From positions 30,761,996-30,825,995 of the forward strand of contig AP025043.1 of NCBI GenBank assembly GCA_036186865.1: a DNA stretch of 64,000 nucleotides, in the 5' to 3' direction. The first letter of the stretch is position 1. Each line of letters begins with the position of its first letter. A program made the position numbers and the translations under genes. This DNA is from Eustoma russellianum. Its lineage: Eukaryota > Streptophyta > Magnoliopsida > Gentianales > Gentianaceae. Below are positions 33,451 through 45,644 of this stretch, piece by piece. The notes under the pieces are model-generated. The model ran no database searches and was not told the DNA's origin. It saw nothing but the letters and a program-made list of their open reading frames with translations.

Positions 33451-33460
33451 TATTTATAGG
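33451..33460 (-). promoter_or_regulatory. TATA box of the minus-strand copia LTR
   Basis: Reads CCTATAAATA on the minus strand, in the same LTR context as 30826-30833. Confidence 0.6.
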
Positions 33461-33957
33461 AGAATTCTGATGTCAGTCTATTACAGTCAGTTCAATCTCA
33501 GCCGTAGGATCAGATACCAGCTCGGCCTGAACCCTTGGATCAGATAACCACATCAGGTCTGCCTTCAGCCATCAGATCAAATAACTGTTCAATCTGTGCC
33601 ATCAGATTATAACAAATTCGGATCAGCTCGGCTGGTTACATCTGAACAACTTTTAAAAATTTAACCTTAGCCTATCTTAACAACCTGGAGAGTTTGAACT
33701 GAAACAAACTTCACCCCAGCTGATAAGATCTGACGCAGTGCTACAGGACCTGGGATGCAGTCTGCAGGTCGTAGCACCGCCTGTAGCCCAGTCCGCAACC
33801 TGAGTCCATCAGGTCGCAGCTCAGTCCACAACCTGAGCCCATCAGCTCAGTCCGTAGCCCATGCCCAGGCATAGGTCGAGCTGAGTTGATTCCCCCCTCC
33901 TTACTTTAAACATTAATTTCTCATTCACCCGTTATCGAAATTGAGTGATTCAAAAGC

Positions 33958-33962
33958 CTAAA
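33958..33962. repeat. Target-site duplication CTAAA (left)
   Basis: Identical to 54518-54522; part of the interrupted copia LTR. Confidence 0.85.
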
Positions 33963-36900
33963 TATTACAACTCATATCCCTGTGCTAGGGGATAAAGAAA
34001 ATAAAGGAAATCACAACAGAAATTAAGTGCGACCGTCATACCGCACTTGATATAATATGTATAGGTTACCTAAATAAAACTTAAGAACTAATAAAATTAA
34101 CTTAATAGGTGCAAGATTAACTAATAACACATATAATAAGTGGTACAAATATTATTTAGAAATTAAATAAAGGAAAAAGAAAAATTATACATAAAGAAAT
34201 AAAGCAAGGACAAAATGGTAAAATCACTACCATTTGCACCCCTACCAACCGCCCAACCCCTTAACCTTCCTAACATTATTCTCATTTTCACTCTTTTCTT
34301 AATTGTCATCATCAATTTCCTTACACAAATAAGACAACACACTAATGGAATTTCATGCAATTACTTTCTTTTTCCCACTAGCTTGGTAATTCTAGAACGA
34401 TCATCCCTTCACCCCCTCATTCTCCCTAATTTTGGCCATTACAAGAAAGGGTGGCCAAAGCAATTATACTTTCATTCCATCCTTCCACTCCCTGCCATTA
34501 ATAACCTTCCATGCATGCCTTACAACCCACTTATTACCTCTTCCCTTTTCTTTATCTATTCTTTACCTTTCTTCCATCATCAACCATCCTTACAACATGC
34601 AAGGTTGTTCACCAATCACCTTTCACGCATGGAAAAATTCTCTACACATTCCATTCTTTAAACAAGATGAAATCATGACACTACCAACCATATTAGAAAA
34701 TTTCGGCCCTAGCAAGTAAACAGAAGAAGAAATTGCATTTTTGTTCCACCACTCTTCTAACCTCCATTCCTACACAAACCTTACGCAAATAATTTAGGCC
34801 ACCAATCAAGTTGCATGCAAAAGAATCCCCTCTTCCACTATCTTTGGGTAACACATAATTACCCTCCATTTATATTAAAATTTTTCGGGTAACAACCAAA
34901 TAGGAACAAGACAATTATCTCTTCCTTCATTCCTTCGCAATCATCACTTTCCTTACACAAGAAAAGACTCCTCCAATCATATTTCATGCAAGATCTCTTT
35001 TCTTACAATTACCCTTCCCAAGCCAAAAGGTAATCATCCCTTCTCCACTAGCTAAATTTCGGCCAAGTCATGAACAAGGGGGATAAATATCTCCTTTTAT
35101 AAGACAACTCTCTATGTTATTTTCCTCCATCTCCTTAACTCACTCTCTCACTAAATATCTTTACTCTCCGTTCTCTCTACAAAATTTCAAGTCTTCATCC
35201 CTCTACCCTTTTACCCGAGAGCATCAAGCAAGGAGGAGGAGGACTTCTTCCGTTTTCCATGCAAGAACCAAGGGTGCATGCACCTTAAATCTCAAGGTAA
35301 TCACTACATCTACATCCTTCACATCCTTTCCATCTTTTATTCCTCACATAAACACTCTCAACCCCTCCATTTCTAAGCCACACCCATGCGTTCAAGGAGG
35401 AAGAAGAAGGAATTCTTTAGCTAGTCAAGTGAGAGGATTCCAAACCAAACAAGGTAAAGTTCCCCTAGATTGAATCTTAGAACACTCATACTCTTATCTT
35501 CGTCATGCAAGACTAATCCTTTTCTCCTTCTTGGCCTCAAGGCCGTATACCCCTCAAGCCTCATCAAAGAAGATATCTTGCACTCGTAAGTATAAGATTC
35601 AAGTATCCAAGACAAGTATTTTCCTTAACTTCTTCAAAAATTTTGAAAAATGAGTCTATTATGTTCATATCAAAGAATGGATCATGCATGCATATGCTAA
35701 AATGAAGCTTCTATCACTAACTTATTAAAAGTGTACTTGCATGTCTAGATTGTGCATACATGTGTATGTTTCTTGTATAGTTCAAGAATGTGGTTAATGT
35801 GGTCTTCAAATTGAACATGCATAGCCAAAAATCTTGGGTGGATTGCCCTAGGGGACGTGTACAACCTAAGAAATGAAGGGAAAACATGCATCTCTCATCT
35901 TTTATACAAAATGAGGGTAAATGAGTACACTTTCTTGAAAAGTGTACAAAGAACGTCTTTAGAATATCAACTCCTTATGTGCATGAAGGGATGACTATTA
36001 ATGTTTCATTAGCACATGTTTAGAACATTTGCATGATTGTTATCATACTATAGCATGTCTATGGTACAATATTTATTACATTACAATACATGTCACAAGA
36101 GTTTTCATTTTTGATGATATCATCATATATACCTCGGTTGCCTTCCAAGATGGGGATGTTTTGAGCCTTCATCACCATCTTCATGATGTGTATTTTGATG
36201 ATCATAGCCTAAGAAGGTGTGGTTGCATGTATGTTGTCCTTCTATGAACTTGCATGTATAGATGATACTAGCATCATCACAATGTGGACTTTAAGAGTAT
36301 TTTGTTGCAACCCAAGTATATTAAATTTGTGAAATGTATGCATCAACATGTTACGTTTATCCATGGTAAAATATAGTACAAATTAATGTGATCATGTTAC
36401 AATTTGCATGCAAGCACAAGATGGACAAATTAATGATGGCGAGTCTATGGACTTTCGACCTTTAGGCCTTTTGGCACCAATGTGATGATTTCATTTAAAT
36501 GCTTAGGTTCATATGGTTATATGTATTGAAGTACATAGTATATATGATAATTCCTTGAATGAACAAATTAATAATCATGAAAAAGGATAAAGTACAAAAA
36601 GGGGCTGTTTTGGGCCCATTGACCGAAACTTATACCTTAAGGACCTTTTGGTCATTTCCACTTTAAGAATGATGACATAGGATTGTTTTGGAAAGTTATA
36701 AAAATAATTATGAAAGGATTATATTAATAAAATAAGAATGAGGCTTAATAAACGATTAAGGGCTGTTTTACCTCCCTCAAACCGAGACCCATTAGAAGAA
36801 AGACAACAAGGGCAAAATGGTCAATATACATAACACATGATATGACCAATATCCAAATAATAAACTATAGAGGTTGAGTGTTATATGACCTTAGAACCAT

Positions 36901-38203
36901 TCCGAAAACGAAGCATCATCATACGCATGTTGACATTATGATTTCAAAACCCATGAGTTTTTATTTACGTACACTTCTACGAAACGAATATTGCAAGAAA
37001 TGTTTTAAAGGTTTTCATGATTAAAGAATGATACGGCGAGACGAATGATTCTATACGACTTATACATGATGGTTGAGCGTAACACCTTGTCCAGGACAAG
37101 GGATCTCTGCCTTCTCTGTTATGTCTACGAAGTTATGTATGGTGTGCTGCCTGATGTCTGGTCTAGGAGGAGGATGACAGGGGAAAATGACATTATGATT
37201 GACTGTAACACCGCGTCCAGGACTCGAGATTTCAGTCATAACGCGTTGCCGTTAGTTTGAGATACGTATGATGTAACACCATTGTTGGACCATCGGGATT
37301 TATAGATGGTACTAAAGGCTACTAGGGGAATCATTTGGCATGTCATGGGTACCATTCTTATGTTACGAAAACTGCTATAGCCAATTTATATCATGTCATG
37401 TTTATGTACGTACGAAATGAAATGTTTTCCGAAAGTTCTACAATGCATGCATCACGATCATGTCTCACGAACCTCTAGTGTCCTAAGTTATGACTCTCGA
37501 AATACGATGCACATTATGACTAAGGATTAGCAAGAAACAAAACTTAAAAGATTGCACACAAGATTGATACGAACGATATGCTAAGATAAGGATGATCAAA
37601 GGAAGAATCTATTTAATTTACGATGTTATTTATCTATGATATTTCCTCTTGAAGGTTCTTCTCTTACATGATATTTGTCAGATTCACTGAACTGCTTTCC
37701 TATATTGACTTCTTAACCGTTAATTCCATACATGTTGTACATATGACATCTGTTCTATACTTCATTGTATTATCTCCACAACCCAATCCTCATGCATGAT
37801 CCACTTGGCGAATCTAGGCGGAAATACTTGCTGAGCAATTCGTTATCGCTCACCCCTTTATTTTATCATGCAGACCCATAAGACCCTGAGCCAGAGTTTG
37901 TAGAGGATGAGCCTCGAGACTAGGTGTGGAGAGCTGACTAGTAGACTGCAGTGGCATCTTTTGTATTTGTTATTCAGCTCTGTACTTATGACATTTTCTA
38001 TCAGTGATGTATTGATGACACTACTTCAGATGTAATAGTATGTACTTATGTCGATGTTTATTTATGCTTATGTTACTTTGCTTCTGCTAATCGATACATG
38101 TTATAACGATGTGTACATAAGTGTTAATGACGCCTTGTACTTCTAGCAGCAGAGTACGGTGGGTGCACCGTGCCGAGAACCTACTCCCAGATGGGGGGCT
38201 ACA
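33963..38203 (+). repeat. 5' LTR of gypsy element B
   Basis: 4241 bp. It starts TATTACAACTC (the 3' LTR has TGTTACAACTC, so the first G mutated) and ends 'ggggggctaca'. All open frames inside (for example 34215-34661, 35114-35473, 37045-37260) recur in the 3' LTR or are frame accidents and show no protein motif. Units of 'TGTAACACC'-hairpin-'GGGAT' lie at about 37078-37310. Confidence 0.9.
37078..37310 (+). repeat. Spaced hairpin units in LTR B
   Basis: Three units begin GTAACACC, contain a short self-complementary part (for example CTTGTCCAGGACAAGG) and continue GGGAT or CGAGAT; the third reads GGGATTTATAG. Diverged counterparts are in the 3' LTR at about 53398-53640. Confidence 0.6.
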
Positions 38204-38205
38204 GT

Positions 38206-38218
38206 TGGTATCAGAGCC
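38206..38218 (+). other. Primer-binding site of element B
   Basis: TGGTATCAGAGCC two bases after the LTR; initiator Met-tRNA type. Confidence 0.9.
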
Positions 38219-38699
38219 AAGGTTCTAAATCCACAACAACCAGTCTGCAGGCTATGATCTTAGAGTTGAAGATGTAATTTTAGGATTAGGTGGGCTAACC
38301 TTAGTATAACTCCTTTAGAATGGTTCAATAAGATATAACCTTGAGTGTAATTTAAAATTTGAAATTGGATTTTGTATGCTTTATGAGAACTAATAACGGT
38401 ACTATAATGACTTCCGTAGGATGACATCACGATCTTATAGTCGTACGCCATCACCGTTATCACAAGGATTACCCCCAGCATCTGAGCAGACTTGGACGCC
38501 ACTGACACCTGTCACATAGCTTCCGGAACCTTCTCCGGAAGAGGCTCTACACACATTCACCGAGGCTTTATATTTGCTGAGTCAGATAGGCAGAGCATCG
38601 TAGGCGCAGACAGCTCGGGCCCCAGTATCCAGACCTTCTTAGTCTCAACCACAGTCTCAGTCACGGAGAAGCAGCGGGTATTATTATAGGCTATTGGTA

Positions 38700-39360
38700 C
38701 GTACCCAAATTCCGAATTTTCATGGGATACCCGACCTGAATGAGGCAGAAAAATGGTTAGATGAGGTAGAGGAGAGTTTCCAACTCATATAAGTGCCTGA
38801 GGAAGTGAAAGTACAGATTATACGACCGTTTCTGAATAGACGAGTTAGACAGTGGTGGAGAATATACATTCAGTCTTTGTCTCAACCGTAGCATGGGCTG
38901 ATTTCGTGGATGAATTTTGCATCTTTTACCTATCCTCGGCATTGGTTATACAAAGGGTAGGGGAATTTGCCGTCTTGGAACAAAAGACAGGTACTTTGGT
39001 CTTCGAATACTTTCGGCATTTTGCCAATCTGGGCCGATACGTTCCAAAAGTAATAGGTGATGAGGCACTTAAAATGATCATGTTCAGGTGTGGCCTAAAC
39101 CCTCAGATTCGGAATTAGACGATTGGTACACACTTTGACACCTTCGAGAAATTGCTGGACTACTGTTATAGAGTAGAACGAGCTATTGCATCATTAGATC
39201 GTGTGAAAAGGAGCAAGGGAATTAGGACTGGGAGATGGTGCCCCTATTCACAGCGGGTAGCCACAACTCTGACCCAATGTTGGAAATGGCATACAGGTGA
39301 ATGCCGTTTGGGGACAGATGCTTGCTTCAGATGCGGTGAAACAGGAATCAAGTAAGAGAA
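38700..39360 (+). pseudogene. gag: Gag remnant of element B
   Basis: In three frames the plus strand recalls element A's gag. 'LNEAEKWLDEVEESF' and 'NRRVRQWW' (38735-38860) match element A's 'PEEAQHWLAEVEKCF' and 'GKAGEWW'. 'EYFRHFANLGRYVP' and 'FRCGLNPQIR' (39005-39115) match 'EYVDRFHALGKFAP' and 'FERGLDSRI'. 'DACFRCGETG' near 39320 is the first half of the knuckle, followed by a stop. Frameshifts and stops (for example just after 38785) kill it. No protease, RT or integrase follows before the 3' LTR. Confidence 0.8.
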
Positions 39361-39735
39361 TGTCCCAGAGGGAGAAGCACGTCATTGAGAGAAGCATGAC
39401 GGCAGGAAGGATCCTCCCAGATGGATACGTAGGTCTAAAAAGTGCACGACCTGAGATTTCGGACATCAGACACGGCATCAGATATGATGAAATATGCAAC
39501 TTAATTACGATTAGAATTTTCAGAATTTTCGCATTGATGGATTAATAGTAACCAAAATATTTATATCAGGAAGGATAACTGCCAAAGCACGGGAGTTAGA
39601 GTACTTTGTACACAGGGCTCAACCACAGAGAAGTACCCCGTTGTTGGATAATTAAAGTCCCAAATCAAAGCCATAAGTTAAGATTTTAGGAAAACATGTT
39701 TGAGCACGAACATCGGAAACTGTTTGTAACATGTA

Positions 39736-39863
39736 GAAGGAATGAAATCAGTAGAGAATTATTAAGTAGTGGATTAAGGTTAAACAACTTAAGTTTCAAG
39801 AAGGAATGAAATCAGTAGAGAATTATTAAGTAGTGGATTAAGGTTAAACAACTTAAGTTTCAA
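39736..39863 (+). repeat. Perfect 64-bp tandem duplication before the 3' LTR of B
   Basis: 39736-39799 is repeated without change at 39800-39863, just upstream of the polypurine tract. The lack of differences points to a recent event. Confidence 0.95.
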
Positions 39864-39880
39864 GGACAAAACTTTTTATA

Positions 39881-39889
39881 GGAGGAGGA
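39881..39889 (+). other. Polypurine tract of element B
   Basis: GGAGGAGGA directly before the 3' LTR start at 39891. Confidence 0.75.
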
Positions 39890-39890
39890 C

Positions 39891-41495
39891 TGTTACAACT
39901 CGCATCCCCGGGCTAGGGGATAAAGAAAATAAAGGAAATCACAACAGAAATTAAGTACGACTGTCGTACCGCGCTTGGTATAATATGTATAGGTTACCTA
40001 AATAAAACTTAAGAACTACTAGGAATTAACTTAATAGGTGCAAGATTAACTAATAATGCACATAAATAAGTGGTACAAATCTTATTTAGAAATTAAATAA
40101 AGGAAAAAAGAAAGATTATACCTAAAGAAATAAAGCCAGGACAAAATGGTAAAATCACTACCATTTGCACCCCTACCAACTGCCCACCCCCTTAACCTTC
40201 CCAACATTATACTCATTTTCACTCTTTTTTAATTGTCATCATCAATTTCCTTACACAAATAAGACAACACACTAATGGAATTTCATGCAATTACTTTCTT
40301 TTCCCCACTAACTTGGTAATTCAAGAATGACCATCACTTCACCCCCTCATTCTCCCTAATTTCGGCCATTACAAAAAAAGGTGGCCAAAGCAATTTTACT
40401 TTTTATTTCATTCCATCCATCCACTCTCTACCATTAATAACCTTCCATGCATGCCTTACAACCCACTTATTACATCTTCCCTCTTCTTTATCTATTCTTT
40501 ACCTTTCTTCCATCATCAACCATCCTTACAACATGCAAGGTTGTTCATCAATCACCTTTCATGCATGGAAAAATTCTCTACACATTCTATTCTTTAAACA
40601 AGAAGAAATCATGACACTACCAACCACATTAGAAAATTTCGGCCCTAGCAAGTAAACAGCAGAAGAAATTGCCTTTTTGTTCCACCACTCTTCTAACCTC
40701 CATTCCTACACAAACCTTACGCAAATAATTTAGGCCACCAATCAAGTTTCATGTAAAAGAATCCCCTCTTACATTATCTTTGTGTAACACATAATTACCC
40801 TCCATTTATATTATAAATTTTCGGCTAACAACCAAATAGGAACAAGACAATTATCTCTTCCTTCATTCCTTAGCAATCATCACTTTCCTTACACAAGAAA
40901 AGACTCCTCCAATCATATTTCAGGAAAGATCTCTTTTCTTACACTTACCCTTTCCTAGCCAAAAGGTAATCATCCCCTCTCCACTAGCTAAATTTCGGCC
41001 AAGGCATGAACAAGGAGGATAAATATCTCCTTTTACAAGACAACTCTCTATGTTATTTTCCTCCATCTCCTTAACTCACTCTCTCACTAAATATCTTTAC
41101 TCTCCGTTCTCTCTACAAAATTTCAAGTCTTCATCCCTTTACCCTTTTACCCGAGAGCATCAAGCAAGGAGGAGGAGGACTTCTTCCGTTTTCCATGCAA
41201 GAACCAAGGGTGCATGCACCTTAAATCTCAAGGTAATCACTATATCTACCTCCTTCACATCCTTTCCATATTCTATTCATCACAAAAACACTCTCAACCC
41301 CTCCATTTATAGGCCACACCCGTGAGTTCAAGGAGGAAGAATAAGGAATTCTTTAGCTAGTCAAGTGAGAGGATTCTAAAGCAACCAATGTAAATTTCCC
41401 TTAGATTGAATCTTAAAAACTCATACTCTTATCTTCCTCATGCAAGACTAATCCTTTTCTCCTTTTTGACCTCAAGGCCGTATACCCCTCAAGTG
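39891..41495 (+). repeat. 3' LTR of element B, first part
   Basis: Matches 33963 to about 35555 of the 5' LTR with scattered changes. Broken after TCAAG (41491-41495) by element A; it continues at 51842. Confidence 0.9.
41491..41495. repeat. Target-site duplication TCAAG (left)
   Basis: Identical to 51837-51841; single copy at the matching place in the uninterrupted 5' LTR of B. Confidence 0.92.
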
Positions 41496-42427
41496 TCATA
41501 CCCCGTAACTTTTATGCACGACATTCAATACGTTAGGTCAACCTTAAACACAATTTAATTGATGATGTAGGATGTGCAACGTAGTAAAGATAAGAAGTGG
41601 GGTTAAAAGTAGAATTAAAGGTAATTAAAGAAAATTACCTAAAAGGTCCCTACTAAGAGATAGGGAGTTACACCACTTTTAGTATAACTCCCCATCTCAA
41701 CCTAGGGGACGGTTATTGCACAAAAGAGGAGAGGAAAAAAACGCCTAGGAGGAAGAAAAGGAAGAAGAGAGAGAGAAGAAGAAGAAAGGAAGAAGAAGAA
41801 GGCTAACCTAGGTCCAATTCGTCTCGAAATTCTAGCACACACTCGTAAGCTTATCTCGATTCCAAGGCAAGTAATCTTTCTATACGCTTTATGCAAATTT
41901 TGATACTTAAGGCCCTATGTTCTTACAAAGAGAAAACATGAATCACACATTAGTAATCTTGTCTTGCCTATGTTAAATGCTTTACTATATGTAAGTTTTG
42001 TTGCTAGTTGCGTAAAGTCCTGTTCCTTGGGCTATATCTCTGAAATTAGTCATGTGGTGTTTGTTGTTTGTCAAGCATGCCCAGGAAGGTGTATATATTG
42101 ATGTACTTTTCGTTGTGCTCTACTCTTATGTTGATTGTCTACCTTAAACGTTGAGAGTAAGTGCAAGGAATTGAGGGATGATGATGGCATTGTGAGAGAC
42201 TTGTTGTGTTGGGAAAGTTGATGAGATCTTTTGAAGGTTGTGAATGATTGCAGGTTAGAGTGGATATTGTTAGACATAATTAAGCATCAATTCATGTTTG
42301 GATGTGTGTTAAGTAGGATGAATCTAGATGTTAAGATGGATCTTTAAGTGTTGAAAATGAAAAGGTTGAAGAAGGAGGGTGTTGGGGAGGAATTTACTGC
42401 AGAAAAACTGCAGTTTGGCATCGTCAG

Positions 42428-42762
42428 AACACTTCGAACGCCTACATTAGGCGCTCTATGTCACATTAGGCGCCTAATGTAGCGTTCAATGTGTCCTGAA
42501 GCTTTCCCGTACAGAGAAATTGCAGTTTAGAACTGTCAGAACACTTCGAACGCGTACATTAGGCGCTCTATGTCACATTAGGCGCCTAATGTAGCGTTCA
42601 ATGTGTCCTGAACCATCCCCGAACACTTCGAACACCTACATAAGGCGCTCTATGTCACATTAGGCGCTTCATGTAGGCGTTCAATGTCTACGGGATATCC
42701 TCGAACACTTCGAACGCCTAGTATAGGCGCTCTAAGTCACTATAGGCGCTTCATGTAGCGTT
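42428..42762. repeat. Four-unit palindromic array (LTR A, 5' copy)
   Basis: Each unit runs GAACACTTCGAACGC, then a TTAGGCGCTCTATGTCAC-type segment, then a palindrome. ACATTAGGCGCCTAATGT at 42463-42480 and 42575-42592 is perfect; units three and four are diverged. The same array lies at about 50060-50395 in the 3' LTR. Confidence 0.92.
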
Positions 42763-43162
42763 CCAACCATACTGGAAGTCTTTTTGACCCCTTTAGGTGC
42801 CCTATGTACGTGTCGTAACCTTATACACTTCTTTTGAACATGAAGCGCAAAGGTAATTGAGCTGTAAATGAGGTGTAGATGGTAAGTTTGATCAAGTTAG
42901 AATAAGATTGAATCTTGGGTGAATTCGTAAGAAGAATGGGCTTGGAAAGATACAACCATGGAGTGTTTGAGGTGCAAAACTGTATACTTGATAAGTACGA
43001 TATATGAATGCGTGTGTTACTTGTTTAATACGAAGTTGCATGTGCATCCTGCATCATGACATGGGCACTTGCATTTGATTTGAGATTTTCTTTGCAAAAG
43101 AACATGTGATTACAAGGAAGGTTTAAAGTTTTCGAAAGACAAAATGGCTGCTGGTTGATCGC

Positions 43163-43445
43163 AGGGTATAAAAGTCACGTCTGCGAAAGCAGGGTATAAA
43201 AGCGTGATCTGTGAATCAACAGTAGGGTATAAAGTATTTTATGGGGCCGTGGACCTATCAGCACGGAAAATAAAGTATTTTATGGGGCCGTGGACTTATC
43301 AGCACGGATATATGATATATGTAATGGGGCCGTGGACCTATCAGCACGGGGTATAAAGTTATATGTTATGGGGCCGTGGACCTTTCAGCACGGGGTATAA
43401 AGTTCTGTTTGCTGTGGACTGATCACCCACAGGGTATAAAGTTCT
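43163..43445 (+). repeat. Hairpin plus GGGTATAAA array (LTR A, 5' copy)
   Basis: Seven or so units: a stem such as CCGTG...CACGG or CTGTGG...CCACAG followed by GGGTATAAA (two units have lost the GGGT). Repeated at about 50797-51076 in the 3' LTR. Confidence 0.9.
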
Positions 43446-44206
43446 GCTACGCGAAGAATATGATATGTAAAGTGATGAAATGTTTTGTGAAAGGACATGC
43501 ATGACATGTTTATGAAAGAAGACATATGCATGGGTGTTGTGTGTGATTTTAAAGAAGAACATGCATCATGGTACACGAAGCATGAGACTTGACATGCAAG
43601 AAACGTGGCTAGTGTATGACTTGCTTATGTGATACGTTGTTTTAATACATGTTGGTTCTCGTACCTATGTACATATATGTGTTTTATCTGTTTTGAGGAA
43701 TCCTTATTATGATGCTATTTGTTAACCCGAGCACCTTATTTTTGGGCAATGTTTTATACACTGGTGACTCGTCGTGTGTGATTCCGTAAGGTGTATAGAC
43801 GGGTTACTTGCTGGCGATAATTTTGCTAAGAACAGTTACTCTATTCCTTTTCAGGTGAGCCTGAATATGAGTTGATATTTATCGAAGACGACGGCGAGTG
43901 GGCTCAATGGGATGATGGACATGGGAATAGATAGATGCTGGACTACTTCCTTTAAGTTTGGAAACTCATTGTTATTATGTTGTTCTAAAACGTATGTTGG
44001 CTAGATGAACAAACACCTTTTATTTCCGCTGTAGTTCCTGGTTGTATTATTGACGATGAAGGTTTAAATTTTATGACGTTTCCGCTGGTTTTTATCTTAC
44101 ATTATGAAGGATGTACGCTTGATCTGCTTGACGCTTCGTAGTTCTCATAGTAGGCTACGACGAGTGCACTGGTCCCGATGACGGTATCGGGCCGGGGCGC
44201 TACAAG

Positions 44207-44218
44207 TGGTATCAGAGA
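44207..44218 (+). other. Primer-binding site of element A
   Basis: TGGTATCAGAGA two bases after the LTR; initiator Met-tRNA type. Confidence 0.9.
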
Positions 44219-44486
44219 CTAGGCTTCAGATCTATCTCGGAAACTTAGGTTCATGATCTTTTAGACATCTAAGTTATGATTCTCCCTTAAGTTGACCCTT
44301 AGATATAAGTATTGATTATTCCTAGTGGTTAAGTATGATATGGGTTGGGTGTGTACGAGCGCGTTTATCATTTAATGTCGTATTAATAGTTGGCTTACAT
44401 ACCTCACCCCTTCGTACGCGTTCAAGCTTTCAGTAACCCCTTGTATTTACTGAATGCTAATGCAATGTTGACCTTTTCAGAGAAAT

Positions 44487-45561
44487 ATGCCTCCAAGAAG
44501 AGATAACACAGGCAACCCTGGCAATGGACAGGAGAACCAGCCACCATAAGTTGTTTTACCCCAGGTGCTCACTGATGCACTGACGGTGATTGCACAAGGG
44601 TACGTGCAACAACATCAGCCTCCGCCTCCACCGCCGCCACAGCATAACATCAGATTCTTTTATGGAGAAATGAGGAAGATGAGGGTGCCGGAGTTCGGTG
44701 GATGTACTGATCCTGAGGAGGCTCAGCACTGGTTGGCTGAGGTGGAGAAATGTTTTAGGCTAGTGCAAGTACCGAATGAGATAAAGGTTGAGGTGGCCAC
44801 GCCCCTTCTAAGTGGCAAGGCTGGCGAATGGTGGGAAGGAATGGTGTTGAGAATGACCCCACCAATCTCTTGGACACAGTTTTGTGATGTTTTCCAGAAG
44901 TACTACGTACCGGAGACTGCGATATTGGACAAGATAAGAGCATTTGACAGATTGGAGCAAGGAAGGATGACGGTGTCAGAGTATGTAGATCGTTTTCATG
45001 CCTTGGGTAAGTTTGCCCCTGCGATCATGTCTGATAATCGTCTTAAGATGACAAAGTTCGAGAGGGGTTTGGACTCGAGGATACTGTCGACGATAGTGAA
45101 CGCAGGAATGAAAACTTACGAGGACATGTTGGATGCATGTTTTCGGGTTGAGAGCGATTTCCACAGAGTAGCGGCAAGATCAGCTAGTGCTGGAGGGTTG
45201 GATAGGGGCAAGAGGCCAAGAGATGATGTGCGAGCTGGTGGAAGACCCGGACGTTGGGTCAAGATTCCGAAGAGAGGGCCGGTTGGAAATTTTCAGAGAC
45301 CCCCACCCCAGAATCCGGTAATTCAACAGGCTGTAGGAGTTTGTCCACATTGCAACAGGAACCACGTTGGAGAGTGTAGGAAAGTGGCTGGAGCATGCTT
45401 TCGATGCGGTCAAGTGGGCCATATGATTAGAGACTGTCCGGAGATGAAGAAGAATAATCCTGGAGAGGCGGCTCAGCAGCCGAGAGTGAAGCCTCGAGCA
45501 AACGCTCGTGTACATCTCATGACGGACACGGATGTGCAGGAGGCTACCGATGTAGTAGCAG
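44487..45561 (+). pseudogene. gag: Element A gag (first exon-like block), early stop
   Basis: Particle protein. The ATG at 44487 ('MPPRRDN') is the natural start, in frame with all that follows; codon 21 (44547-44549) is TAA, the only break. Next come a proline-rich run, the retrotransposon gag domain ('FGGCTDPEEAQHWL', 'GEWWEGMV', 'YVDRFHALGKFAP', 'FERGLDSRI') and a basic segment. Then 'CPHCNRNHVGEC' and the CCHC knuckle 'CFRCGQVGHMIRDC' (45394-45435). A late in-frame Met could allow restart after the stop, giving a shortened protein; that is inference. The frame continues to TAA at 45570-45572 if unspliced, or into pol if the 83-bp intron is removed. Confidence 0.9.
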
Positions 45562-45644
45562 GTATCATTTAAACTAAGTTTGAATTCATATTGAATTAAG
45601 TGTTTTCGTGCTTAACTTCTGTGTAAAACTTTATATGGCCTTAG
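45562..45644 (+). other. Probable intron 1 of element A gag-pol (83 bp)
   Basis: Begins GTATCATTT after AG, ends CCTTAG before G, AT-rich, with CTTAAC at about 45611 as a branch-point match about 30 bases from the acceptor. Removal joins the gag frame (phase 1) to the protease frame exactly. Retained, it supplies the gag stop at 45570. Confidence 0.72.

Larger units (their letters stand above)
41496..44204 (+). repeat. 5' LTR of element A
   Basis: TGTCATACCCCG ... GGGGCGCTACA. It holds a four-unit array with a perfect AGGCGCCT-centred palindrome (42428-42762) and the hairpin-plus-GGGTATAAA array (43163-43445). No gene inside. Confidence 0.95.

Noticed and set aside
30257..33965. One large foldback DNA transposon with ~1.3 kb terminal inverted repeats
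   Set aside because: Each arm has its own TG...CA LTR ends and its own different five-base target duplication (GTTTC; ATATT), so they are two solo LTRs in opposite orientation.
34215..35473. Host genes in open frames at 34215-34661 and 35114-35473
   Set aside because: They lie within the LTR of element B, recur at the same place in its 3' LTR (for example 41050-41325), and have low-complexity, motif-free translations.
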